From contig JAGPXD010000003.1 in NCBI GenBank assembly GCA_020746995.1, positions 3,472,001 to 3,536,000 of the forward strand: 64,000 bases of DNA. Direction: 5' to 3'. Source of the DNA: Plectosphaerella cucumerina. Taxonomy: Eukaryota > Ascomycota > Sordariomycetes > Glomerellales > Plectosphaerellaceae. This document shows, in pieces, positions 10,192 through 20,527 of the stretch; the stretch's first letter is position 1, and every line of letters starts with the position of its first letter. The position numbers were made by a program, and so were the translations under genes. Below the pieces are notes generated by a model. The model saw only the letters and a list, made by a program, of their open reading frames with translations. It had not been told where the DNA came from and searched no databases.

Positions 10192-11926
10192 GGGGAGAAT
10201 TCTGGCGGTCGATTTGCTGAGCCTGGCGCATGGAGTTTGGGCTAATCCGGGCACCTCAGTGTGAGGCCTTCACATGTTTGCGACTGAGATGGTGCTTTGG
10301 GGGTTGATCCTGTTCGAAATGACGAATGATGACGAGATATCCAACGAGAGGTTCATCGTGCGATGTTTGTTATCAATGTCCTCGGTCTGTACTATAGACT
10401 TCGGCGAAATTTGGCCCACTGAGTCCACGGAGGCAGCTTGCTCCTTGCGCCTGTTTATGTAAGCACCACACGGACGGCAAACAAACGTCCGTGGGCAGAC
10501 GCATCAATCTGATCCAGAGCGGCGGGACCAAGTCGGATGTTAATCTCCAGGCCTGCGTGGCTTGGCTTCGACTTCGAGATGAGACTGACGCGTGATGGTG
10601 GACGATTGGACCAGATTGGACGGGCAGAGATGAATGTGTCGTCAGGCCAGTCGTAGGAGCAGCTGCGGATCGTCCCAACTGGTTAGGTGGTGGTTTTCCC
10701 CAGCATCTGGTGCCTGGCTAGCAGTAGCCCGCCCTGAAGCGGACCCTCATGGAAGGCTTTCGACATTCTGACTCGGATGGATAGAGCCCACATTCCGGCG
10801 GCGCATTATCGTGCCTCGGAAAAAGCACCATTGACAGGGGAAAAACAGAGACATACAGAGAGATCCGCCAGGCGAGTACCATCGGGCGAAAGATGCAAGC
10901 GAAATGGGCGCTTAGGCGCTGGCGGGCCAGGGACACTGACACTGGGGTCTTTCCGTCCGCCGTCCACGGCTTGCGCGGCGAAACGTCACGGGTCTCGGGA
11001 CCTCGCAGCGCGTACCTGCTGCAAGTTTGTCGGTGGGTACCTGCCGTGCAACACAAGCAGCAGAGGTACAGAGGCAAGCACGACGGGCAGACAGAGGAAG
11101 GTGTGGCCCCCTCCATTCAATGCTCAAACAAGACTGGTTCCTGGTCTTGATGGCTGTTTCCCCGCGTCGAATCGCATCACCCTTTCAGCCCTGGCGCGCG
11201 AAATTTCACCAGGGGCCCCCCATTGCCAATTTCCTGACTCGGGCGCATTTTTTTTTCTGCGTAACCTCCTGGGGGTTGGTTCCTGCAGCGCGCTCCGAGT
11301 CCACGGGCTTCAGGTCAGGCTCAGGGGCGCACGCACGCACGCACAAGCAAGACGACGGGACCTCCTCTCTCTGGTACTTGGCGAGTGTCCACAGCACCAG
11401 ACGCACTGCACTTTTAATATCTGCTCATCCCATCGTGGTCTGGTGTCTTGTCGTTTTGTCTCCTCCACCCAGACATCGTCAGTTCGACCCGACACCCCCA
11501 GCCCAGCCCACGCAAGGCTACCCCGACCACCAGCGCTGTTCTCGTCCCGGGCTCTCGCTCCGCCCCCACCGGGGAGATCAAATCACACCCAACTTCCACA
11601 GTGTCGTCCCTTTCCCTCACGTCACGCGACTCGTGGGTCCCCGCGCATCTCGGTCTGAAACCCGAACGTCATTCAATCCAAGGGACACCTCGTCGTTCGT
11701 TCCTCTTTCCGCCACAGCAAGCCATCTTCACTGCCTTCTCTGTGCCTCAACCCACCTCTACTGTAACGAACCGACTGGGACCAAATCGCTCGCCATCTCT
11801 TGCTTCGTTCCCGCTCCGTGGTGCCTACCGGGCGACAGGTGAATCGCCCCTGTCGCGACATGCTATAAGCCCCTCGCGCCAGGTCGACTCACCCCCCCTG
11901 CCTCGCATCACACACGCACCTCCACC
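10192..11926. other. Intergenic, long promoter/leader of the RA-PH gene
   Basis: 1.7 kb with no convincing gene. From about 11,400 to 11,926 the plus strand is pyrimidine-rich (many TCC/CCC runs), like the 5' leaders of other genes here, so a long leader for the RA-PH gene is likely. A CGCA/CACG-rich run lies near 11,328-11,346. Open frames overlap on both strands and are not protein-like. Confidence 0.5.
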
Positions 11927-14461
11927 ATGGATCTGAGATCACCGAGAAAGTTCATCCAGGCCGGCGGCGGAGGCATCGTCCCCCAGCTGGACGCGCCCAC
12001 GTCGGCCAGTAATGCCGGCGAGCGTGTAAGTCTGAGAGGCCCTTGCTCTCCCTTGACGTCGTGCACCGCGCATCACACTCACACTCACACCCGCCTCTAG
12101 AGGGTCACCATCCGCTGCCAGCAGTCTTCCATCAGCCTTCCCATCACCCCGGACACGTCGCCCGTCGACATTCTCTACTCGGCCGCCAACCTGATGACCC
12201 ACCCTATCGACCCCCAAACCAGCATCCTGCTCGAGTCCTATTACACCTTCGGACTCGAACGACGCCTGCGCCGCTATGAGCGCATCCGTGACGTGATGAA
12301 CTCCTGGGACCGTGACAGCCAGTTCGCCCTCCAGATCCTGCTGGACGAACCACCGGAGCGCACCAAGGACCTCGCCATCGAGAACGTCTCCCGCTCCATG
12401 GACGGACCCCCCGGCTTCATCAACTTCCCCATTCAGCACTCCCAGAGGCCCGGCCGATGGAACAAGCGTCTGCTCACCCTGCTCGACAACGGCCAGCTGT
12501 ACTCTCACAAAAAGACCGACGCCAAGTTGACCGACAAGGACAGCCAGGCCCTCTGCATGCTCTCCGACTTTGACCTGTACCAGATCACCGACGAGGACAT
12601 GCTCCGGAGCCTGCGCCCGCCCAAGAAGCACTCTTTCGCCATCAAGAGCCAGCAGAAGAGCAGCGTCTTCCTCAACACGGAAAACTTTGTCCACTTCTTC
12701 AACACGGACGACGCCACGCTCGCCCATGACCTGCAGCACTGCGTTCACCGCTGGCGCAGCTGGTACCTAGTCAACAAAAAGGTCGACCTCGGCAAGAAGG
12801 AAAAGGCCCTGCACATTCACGGTGCCGAGGCCGACGACGCAAAGTCCTCTGACATTGCCCGCATCGGCCGCCATCGTCTAAAGGTCTCCGTCGATGAAAC
12901 CCCCTACACCATTGGAACCTTCCAGCCGCTCATCGACATGGACCGCTTCGACAAGCCCATCGAGGAATTCGGCAAGGACTTCCTGCCCTCGACAGTCGCC
13001 CCCGCCTCCGCCTCCGCTCCCGCCATCAAAACAGACGTGCCCCTCCGAGCCAGGGGCAACACGGTTACCCAGACCCATCAATCACCTTCTACGCTGCTGG
13101 CATCAAACTCGATCCAGTCGCCTGCTTCCCCGACGTTGCCCGCTCAACGCATTGATGTCTTCGCAAAAGAAGGGGAGTTCAAAACCACTGGCCTGCTGGG
13201 CAAGACATATGAGGGTCTGAAGCAGCAAGTCGAGAGCAGAAAATCGGACGAGCAGCCGACCGATGGCCCCTTTACTGGTGGTGGCCTGCTCGAATCACAC
13301 AAACAGGAAGTGGCTCTCAAGCAGCAACAGCACCGCTTGGAGCAGTTGCAACGGCAGCAGGAGCAGGTGCGCCAGCTCAACAGGAGCAACACAACCGCTG
13401 CCAAGTCCAACAGCACGGCAATGACGCGCAGCAACACCACCGTCGGGAAGAAGACCAACGTCCCCTTGCCACGGAGCAATACGGTTGTTCATTCAAGCAA
13501 CAGTACGCCTGTCTCGAGGACCAACACGCCGGCGGGGGCTAAGGTCATTCCGCCCATCCCCCAGAGCCATACCACGGTCCACGAGACCAATAGCACGCCA
13601 GTCTCGCGCAGCAACACTGTTGCCACACGCCGGGCGCCCGTGGTCGAGGCTGAGCCCTTACCCCGCCGGACACACGCGGTCGAGCCGGAGCCATTGCCTC
13701 GTCGGACACACGGGGTCGAGCCTGAGCCATTGCCTCGTCGGACACACGCGGTCGAGACGGAGTCCTCGACGCGCCGCGCACCTGCGGTTGAGCCCGAATC
13801 CTCGGCGCGGCAGCGGAGTCGCTCCCGGTCACGGACCCGCCCGAGCACGGCGGTTGCGCCTGGTGCCGTTCGCCCGTCGACGTCCGATGGTGCCTCGTAT
13901 GGCCGCCAGCGCGATAAGCCGGCGCCGCTCCTCGACATGGCCCCCGCTATGCCCGAGATCCCCACGGCCTGGCGCGATCAGGTCGGCCGGGGCATCCGCG
14001 CCCCGACCGGCGCCCCGCTGATCAGCATGGCTACCGACTCCCGCTCCCAGCACCACCGGCTCCCCGGCATGGTTGGCTCGCCGCCTATCTCGCCCCCGGG
14101 GGTGGCACGGAGGGCCACAACAAAGGTCAGCAACGCCCAGCGCGGCGCCTCGGCCGGCATGCCCGTCCCTGTGGTGCCTGCCGGCGGTTTTGCAGCCCCT
14201 CGGACCGGGCGGCAGCGAAGCCAATCTACAGCTGCCACGCCAGAACGCCGCCGCCTCGCGTCACAGGAAGCCCGGCCTCCCATGCCTTCGATAGCCGCTG
14301 CCGGCTTGGGGATTCGACACCCAGTGTCCTCGTCATCACGAAAGAGGGACGATGACGAGGACGTGCCGCTGATCAACTTTGTGGACCGAGCGAGAGGCCG
14401 AGACTTGACCTCGAGGGGCATCGAGGCCAGAAGCCGCAGTGGCCCACTACGGCACATGTAG
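11927..14461 (+). CDS. RA-PH tandem adaptor, MRL (RIAM/lamellipodin)-like
   Basis: Two exons, 11927-12025 and 12101-14461, encode 819 residues. Residues about 34-115 form a Ras-association-like domain that includes GLERRLRRYERIRDVMNSW, close to the ER-x-x-x-x-x-E-x-v-x-x-v-l-x-x-W pattern of lamellipodin. A PH-like domain follows at about 140-260, with GRWNKRLLTLLDNGQLYS early and CVHRWRSWYL at its final helix. In animals this tandem binds Rap/Ras GTPases and phosphoinositides and recruits actin regulators; the same role here is inference. The rest looks disordered: a Gln-rich coil near 410-440, repeated R-S-N-T motifs near 460-545, five 12-residue repeats at 547-606, and an Arg/Ser-rich tail. 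The likely site of action is the cell cortex. Confidence 0.85.
13640..13819 (+). repeat. Five tandem 36-bp coding repeats
   Basis: Five head-to-tail 36-bp units in the RA-PH gene encode 12-residue blocks. The first three are nearly identical (x-VE-x-EPLPRRTH) and the last two are degenerate (AVETESSTRRAP, AVEPESSARQRS). The graded divergence suggests recent expansion from the 5' side. Confidence 0.9.
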
Positions 14462-14785
14462 AGGAGGCGGATGTAATGATGAATGAACACAAACGGCCGC
14501 ATGGGAAGGATGTGGATAGCATCGAGGGCGCAGACAAGCGAGGTGGACATGTGAGATACCCTTTTTGGCAGACATCAATCTTGGAAACACCGCGAACAAC
14601 CAGAAATCGCTCATGAACTGTCGTCTATTACTCTCTTTTCGCCCCCAGGCGCCCGCAGGCCCCGGGATCTATGCTGCGTGTGTATATGCGTGTCATTAGG
14701 GGTTCCCGAACAAATGGTCCGGGCAGGTATCTCTCTTGGTGCATGCTAGTGGGCGGCTGAGTGCGTTCGTCGTATTGCGAGTGGC
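14462..14785. other. Convergent 3' intergenic spacer
   Basis: 324 bp between the stop codons of the convergent RA-PH and FPP synthase genes. It must hold both 3' UTRs. Nothing else is seen. Confidence 0.6.
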
Positions 14786-15898
14786 CTACTTGCTGCGCTT
14801 GTAGATCTTGGCGAGGAAGGCCTCGAAGACGGACTTCTTGAGGCCCTCGGACTCGTCGATGCCATCGATCATGGTGCGGATCTCGGCGGCGCGCTTCTCC
14901 TCAAAGGCCTCGTAGCGCTGCTTGAGCTCGAGCTCGTCAAAGAGCTTCTTGACGGCGGCCTCGGCGGTCTTGTCCTTGCGGCCGTAGTTTTCCTCGAGGA
15001 CCTTGCGCTGCTCGGGGGTGGCGATGGCGAGAGCCTGGTTGACGAGCCAGGAGCACTTGTTGTCCATGATGTCGGTGCCGATCTTGCCAATGTGCTCGGG
15101 CAGGCCAAAGTTGTCGAGGTAGTCGTCCTGGACCTGGAAGTACTCGCCAAGGGGGATGAGGATGTCCTCGGCCTGCTTGAGGTTGGCGGGGGTGGCGATG
15201 CCGAGCTGGTGGAGGGCGAGGGCGACGGGGAGGTAGAAGGAGTAGTAGGCGGTCTTGTAGATGACGATGAAGGAGTACTTCTCCATGGAGAAGTTGTCGA
15301 GGTCGACGACGTCCTCGGGGGCGGTGAGGAGGTCGCAGAGCTGGCCGAGCTCGGTCTGGTAGGTGGTCTCGTGGAAGAGCTCGATGAGGTCGACGTAGGC
15401 GGGGTGGGTGCGGAAGTACTTTTTGAGGAGGGTGTAGATGGCGGCCTCGAGCATGAAGGCGTCGTTGATGGCGATCATGCCGACGCCCTCGTGGCGGTAC
15501 CAGCAGGGCTTGCCGCGGCGGGTGATGGACGAGTCCATGATGTCGTCGGAGACGAGGAAGAAGGCCTGGAGGAGCTCCGTCATCCAGCCGAGCGTCGCCG
15601 CCTTGAAGTACTCGTCCTCGCTCAGGGGGCGGCCGAGGAGAAGGGACGCCGAGTCGGGCACCGACATGCCGCGGTTGCACTTGCCGCCGATGGTGTTGAT
15701 GTTGAGGGACTGGCGGAGGAGGAAGAGGTTAGCTGGTGTCATGACGATGCGCGGAAGAGACGAGAGCAGCAGACTCACCTTCCTGTACCACTCCTGGTAG
15801 GCCTCGGGCAGCTTGTACTTCTGGGCATGCTCGAGCAGGTCCGCCTCCAGCTTGGGGAAGACGGACTCAAACTCCTTCAGGGTAGTCCTTTGCGCCAT
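14786..15898 (-). CDS. erg20: Farnesyl diphosphate synthase
   Basis: Makes farnesyl diphosphate from DMAPP and two IPP for sterols, dolichol, ubiquinone and prenylation. Exons 15898-15779 and 15709-14786 give 347 residues, the usual fungal length. The 69-nt intron is divisible by three and has no in-frame stop, so an unspliced message would code for 23 extra residues inside helix A. The first Asp-rich motif DDIMD is at residues 95-99 and the second, DDYLD, at 235-239. Phe90 and Phe91 sit five and four residues before the first motif, the positions known to limit product length to C15. The C-terminus IYKRSK is the conserved basic end. The gene diverges from cdc23. Confidence 0.97.
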   Translation of the reverse strand: MAQRTTLKEFESVFPKLEADLLEHAQKYKLPEAYQEWYRKVSLLLSSLPRIVMTPANLFLLRQSLNINTIGGKCNRGMSVPDSASLLLGRPLSEDEYFKAATLGWMTELLQAFFLVSDDIMDSSITRRGKPCWYRHEGVGMIAINDAFMLEAAIYTLLKKYFRTHPAYVDLIELFHETTYQTELGQLCDLLTAPEDVVDLDNFSMEKYSFIVIYKTAYYSFYLPVALALHQLGIATPANLKQAEDILIPLGEYFQVQDDYLDNFGLPEHIGKIGTDIMDNKCSWLVNQALAIATPEQRKVLEENYGRKDKTAEAAVKKLFDELELKQRYEAFEEKRAAEIRTMIDGIDESEGLKKSVFEAFLAKIYKRSK

Positions 15899-16440
15899 GG
15901 TGTCGGATTGGAAGGGTGTTTGTTCGAATAAGCGACGTTTGGAGGGGTATCGAGCGAGCGAGCGAGGGGGAGGGCGGTGGACGGGCGGTTGGGAAATTTA
16001 CGGCTTTTTATCGTCGTCGGGGGGCAGACTTCGCAATTTCCTGACCGGCGGCATGAAGGAGGGGAGCAGAGAGGGGGGTCGGTCGCACGGGGGTGAGGCG
16101 GGCGCGGGGCAAAGGGGGGCACAGTCACAGAACCCGCGTCCACTGAGCGGTCACCCCTCACATGTCCCCTGCTGGGCACGGCAAGCGGTGTGACGGGTGT
16201 CCCTGCATGTTCCGACAGGAGGTGGGGGTCTCCCGCTGGCAGCACAGCACATTGTGCCCTGCCAATTGAACCCCCATCCCATCCCGCCCGGCGCGTCGCG
16301 TGAGACTGGACTGCCCGGATCATTGACGTCGTGCTCCATAGCTTTTAACCACGACAGGTCACTCGTCAACAACACCTGCATACCCCCAAGCAAACTCCCC
16401 TTGCTGTCCGACTCCCACCTCGCACCAGGATGAGCTCGAC
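15899..16440. promoter_or_regulatory. Bidirectional promoter of FPP synthase and cdc23
   Basis: 542 bp separate the two divergent starts. A short GAGC repeat (about 15,952-15,965) lies near the FPP synthase end, with a TATA-like box further up. No sterol-response element is asserted. Confidence 0.5.
16004..16012 (-). promoter_or_regulatory. TATA-like box of FPP synthase
   Basis: On the minus strand this reads GATAAAAAG, 106-114 bp upstream of the FPP synthase ATG. That is a plausible TATA position for a strongly expressed gene with a short leader. Confidence 0.45.
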
Positions 16441-16450
16441 ATGGCGCTGA
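16430..16450 (+). other. Upstream ORF overlapping the cdc23 start
   Basis: ATG at 16430 opens a six-codon frame (MSSTWR) whose stop lies beyond the cdc23 ATG at 16441. The upstream ATG has A at -3, so some ribosomes would have to bypass it by leaky scanning. This holds only if transcription starts upstream of 16430. Confidence 0.6.
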
Positions 16451-18637
16451 ACGAGAACGACCTCTTGCAGCTCCGCGCCACCCTGCAGGACGCAGTGGTC
16501 AAGTGCTCGGAGCGCTGCCTGTACCAGAGCGCAAAGTGGTGAGCTGCGGAAGCAAATACCCACCATCCCGAGATGTGCAACCGCTGACCGGACTTTTGCG
16601 CTTCAGGGCCGCCGAGCTGCTCAACTCGATCCCCGAGACGTCCAATACCGCACAGCCGACCGATTACACCATTCCTGCATTCTCGCCGAACCCAGACCCC
16701 GAAGAGGCCCGCCTCGAATACCTAGAGTTCAACCGGTATCTCCTCGCAAAGTCCTTCTTCGACTGTCGCGAGTTCGACCGCTGCGCCGCCGTCTTCCTAC
16801 CCGATACCGTCCTCGCAGGCGTTGCCGGGCCGAGGCAAGATGGCCCCGATGCAACATCCCCCGCCAAGGGCAAGGGCAAGGCCGGCGTGCATGCGCAGCC
16901 CACAGCGGCCTCCGCGGTCTCCGCGGCCTCCGTTCCACGGATCAGCCAGAAGAGCCTCTTCCTGGCCCTGTACGCCAAGTACATGTCTGGCGAGAAGCGC
17001 AAGGATGAGGAGTCGGAGATGGTCATGGGCCCGCAGGACGTCGGCACCGTCATCAACAAGCAGCTGCTGACGGTCAGCCGGTTTCTTAGCTCCTACTTCA
17101 AGGAGAGGGAGGAGGAGGGAGATGTCGGCGGGTGCCAGGGATGGCTGGAATACCTGTGGGTGGCGCTTGTAATCCTTGATGTTTCCCTGTGACGCTGACG
17201 ACGTTGCAGATATGGTATCGTGCTGGCAAGGGCGAAGAGCGACGAAGAGGCCATGAACTACTTCATCAGGAGCGTTCATCTGTTTCCCATGAATTGGGGT
17301 TGCTGGCTGGAGATGACCTCTCTGATCACCAGGGTCGAAGATGTTAGTTGACCGTCGGACACTACCAAGGCTCCCACTGACAAGCACAGCTCAACCGCAT
17401 CGCCCGGCACCTCCCTCAAAACATCGTCTCCTTCATCTTCCACTTGCACACATCTCTCGAGCTCTACCAGCAGGGCCCGACCCTGGCCAGCTCCCTGGAC
17501 CAGCTGCTCGGCATCTTCCCGACCTCGGCCTTCCTCCTGACATGCAACGCGCTACTCGCGTACCATTCCAAAGACCTTATCGCCGCCGAACAGCACTTCA
17601 GCCGCCTGCTGTCTCTGCACCCACATCGCCTCGACTCACTGGACCACTACTCCAACATTCTGTACGTCATGGAACACCGGCCGAAGCTGGCCTTCATCGC
17701 CCACCTCTGCTCGAGCATAGATCGCTTTCGGCCAGAGTCGTGCGTCGTCGTGGGGAACTACTACTCGCTCCTGTCGATGCACGAAAAGGCGGTGCAGTAC
17801 TTCCGCCGCGCCCTCACACTCGACCGCTCGTGCCTCTCTGCTTGGACACTCATGGGCCACGAGTACATTGAACTGAAGAACACGCACGCGGCCATTGAGT
17901 CGTACCGCCGCGCCGTCGACGTCAACCGCAGGGACTACAGGGCGTGGTACGGCCTGGGCCAGACGTACGAGGTGCTCGAGATGCACACGTACAGTCTCTG
18001 GTACTACAAAAAGGCGGCCGGGCTGCGGCCGTGGGACGCCAAGATGTGGGTGGCCGTCGGCTCGTGCCTGCAGCGGATGGGCCGCGACAGGGAGGGTATC
18101 AAGGCGCTTAAGAGGGCGCTACTCGCCGACGCCTACTACGACGTCGGCAGCAGCTTCGGCAGCGGCGACATCCTCAGCGGCAGGGGCGCCACGGGCCATA
18201 TGGACCCTGACACGCTCTACCAGATTGCAAACATGTACAACCAGCTGGGCGACCTCGAGGAGGCAAAGTCATACATGGAGCTGTGCCTGGCGCAGGAGGA
18301 CGGCGGTGCGGCCGAGGGCGGGCTCAACGACTCGATCGCGATACACAACGACTCTCCTGGCAACTCGGACGACGAAGGGGACGAGGGCCGCGGCGGCGGG
18401 GGCGGCCGCGGAGACCCCAGTCGCGAGGGCACAGGAGTGACGGCCGCTACTAGTAAGGCCCGCATGTGGCTCGCGCGATACGCCATGGAGGCGCAGGACT
18501 ACACAACAGCGAACCGGCTCGCCACGGAGCTGACACAGGACGGGTACGACGTCGAGGAGGCTAAGGCCCTCGTGAGGGACGCCCGCTCGCGGATGCACGA
18601 GGAGGGCGTCGAGGGAGACTCGGTGCTCCCCGAGTAG
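16441..18637 (+). CDS. cdc23: Anaphase-promoting complex subunit Cdc23/Apc8
   Basis: TPR scaffold subunit of the APC/C ubiquitin ligase, which drives anaphase and mitotic exit. Exons are 16441-16538, 16607-17155, 17210-17342 and 17390-18637 (675 residues). The N-terminus has the Apc8 signature LQDAVVKCSERCLYQSAKWA, followed by a helical region (LEYLEFNRYLLAKSFFDCREF). Tandem TPRs run from about residue 200 to 560, including ALTLDRSCLSAWTLMGHEYI, RRDYRAWYGLGQTYEVLEMH and PDTLYQIANMYNQLGDLEEA. The tail holds an acidic, Gly-rich insert (about 585-610) before a last helical pair. Start MALNENDLL is chosen because it directly precedes the conserved region. An overlapping upstream ORF may lower translation. 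Confidence 0.94.
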
Positions 18638-19649
18638 GACTGGGACAGTTCTGAGGACTGGTAGGTATGCATGGCAAAGGCGTATGGGCGCGCGCGCGAT
18701 GTTTCTAGGGGTTCTTTCTGGGACGGGGGAAAACACACATGACGAGATTATGAGATGAATGCCCGGATGAACTTTGTTTGGGAACGGGGAGGTATCAGAC
18801 GAAGAGGGTGTGATATGCATCGGGAGTCAGCCCTGTCATAACAAAGCCAGCGGTCGTTGAAACTGAACAAACAACCGTTTGCTCGCGTGTTGGTTGCCTG
18901 GTTGCATCTGGGAGGGATACGAGGCGGAGGTGGCTTTGGCTTAGTCACGACACACACCACACCCCCTTTCCCTCTCTCCCTCCCGGATCGGGCGTCGCAA
19001 GGTTCAGCAAGCTTTCGCCCGGCCCGCGCCGGCGGGTTTTCTAGTCAGGGGTAGGAGACGAGCTTGGTTCTCTAGCAAGGGGAAGATGGCGTGGTTTGTG
19101 TTGGGCGTTCGTTTCTTTTGCGAGTATCGGGAGGCGAGCTGAGGGAGATGAAACTAGACATTGGTGTCTTGAGGCGAGACGCGGAAGTCCGCGGGAGCAA
19201 GAAAGGGTGAGAGCGGGAGGTGTTTGTCTAGGGGTGGTTATCTGTTGATACGAGATGACGTCGGTGCATGGGGTGGCTCGGGTGGACGGCAGTGAGCACG
19301 ATAATGCTCTCGGATCTGGCGGCATGATTCTGTGCAAGACATGGATTCACAACTTGGACGAAGCAAGTGTTTGAAAGGCATTATTGATTAAAAGTAAAGG
19401 ACCGGCGCCGATCTACCGCGGCCTTTTTCAGGCCCACGGCACATCGTCAAGCCAGGTCACAAGGGTATCCGTAGAGCCCCGGGAGAGAAGTCATATCCAC
19501 ACCGTGGAAATCGCCCCGTCTATCTAACTAGAAGGCCGTGAAGGAGGGTGCCGAAGTCTGTTTCCTCCGCCCAAAAAAGTGTACAGCATAATGCCCGCTT
19601 GTCGTTTCTACATGAATTCCGTTGTGCTTGTATCCGAGAGATGTCCGAT
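18638..19649. other. Convergent intergenic region
   Basis: 1.0 kb between the stops of cdc23 and the GPI-protein gene. It presumably contains both 3' UTRs. A short ORF at 19041-19337 (minus) lacks protein character. No other feature is seen. Confidence 0.5.
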
Positions 19650-20314
19650 TTACAGGAGGGCGGCGGCGAGAAGGACGGCGCCGATGCCGGCACCGACCTT
19701 CTCGGCACCGTTGGGAGTGACGAGGACGGGACCGCTGGTGGCAGGGGGAGCGGGGGCGGGAGCGGAGGGGGTGCCGGCGACGGGCTTGCTGGAGACGACG
19801 GGGGCGGGGTGCGAGGGGACGGCAGAGGCGTGGGTGGGAGTGGGCTTGCCGTCGGGGCCAACGGGCGTGCAGTCCGCGATGCTTGGGAGTGTTAGTGAGG
19901 GTTCCTTGGGATGGCAGGAGGGCCTGAGAGTGGGCTTACACAGTGACGGGGGTCTGGGTGACGGTGACGGTGGTGTCGCTGTGAGTCTCGACGACGGGGG
20001 CGGGGTAGTGGGTGGTGATCTGGCAAGGGCAGTTGGTGATGGTGAGAGTGGTGGCCTCAGTGGCGGTGTAGGTCACGTTGCGGTGGATGAAGGTGGTGGC
20101 GGACTGAGGTGATGTTAGTATCTGATATGCTGAGACTGGAACTTGGAGGTCTTACGGGGCAGTAGGTGGTGTAGTCAGTGGTGACAACGGTGACAGTCGC
20201 CGCGGGAGGGGGAACAGGGACAACGGCGGTGGTGTTGCTGGGGGCGCCGTAGACGTAGGCGTTGGCAACGGCGACGAGGCCGGCCATGGGCATGAGGCTC
20301 TGGAAGAACTGCAT
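19650..20314 (-). CDS. GPI-anchored cell-wall protein, CCG-6-like
   Basis: Secreted Thr/Val/Pro-rich wall protein of 184 residues. Exons are 20314-20156, 20103-19940 and 19881-19650. A signal peptide covers about residues 1-19 (MQFFQSLMPMAGLVAVANA). The mature part has repeated TVTVT/TTxYxxxCP blocks and the segment TNCPCQITTHYP, with paired cysteines. This resembles Neurospora clock-controlled protein 6 and related wall proteins, from memory. A Pro/Ala-rich stalk leads to a GPI signal: a small-residue site around TPNGAEK, then the hydrophobic end GAGIGAVLLAAALL. There is no catalytic motif. Codons are strongly C-ending, which suggests high expression. A TATA-like box lies about 150 bp upstream. 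Confidence 0.88.
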
Positions 20315-20460
20315 CTTGAGATTTGTTTGGTGTTGGCTTTGGAAGCTTAAGCGAAGGTAGTTGGCCGTGGAAGGTTGAGCGAGTGATGGTGCGTAGGACG
20401 GTTCTTGCTTGTGAGTGGGATGAAGAGCAGGAAGGGATGTAGAAGCCGGGGACAAGAGTC

Positions 20461-20468
20461 CTTTTATC
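20461..20468 (-). promoter_or_regulatory. TATA-like box of the GPI-protein gene
   Basis: Minus strand GATAAAAG, about 150 bp upstream of the ATG at 20314. The position suits a short leader. Confidence 0.45.
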
Positions 20469-20504
20469 AGTCGGCGGCCGGCCGCTTTGGACGACAACAA
20501 CCAT

Positions 20505-20527
20505 CACACACACACACACACACACAC
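20505..20527. repeat. (CA)n microsatellite
   Basis: About 11.5 CA units (TG on the gene strand), some 190-213 bp upstream of the GPI-protein start, just beyond its TATA-like box. Confidence 0.9.

Noticed and set aside
15092..15931. 279-codon plus-strand frame opposite FPP synthase
   Set aside because: Antisense shadow; Val/Glu/Gly-rich repeats mirror the C-ending codons of the synthase.
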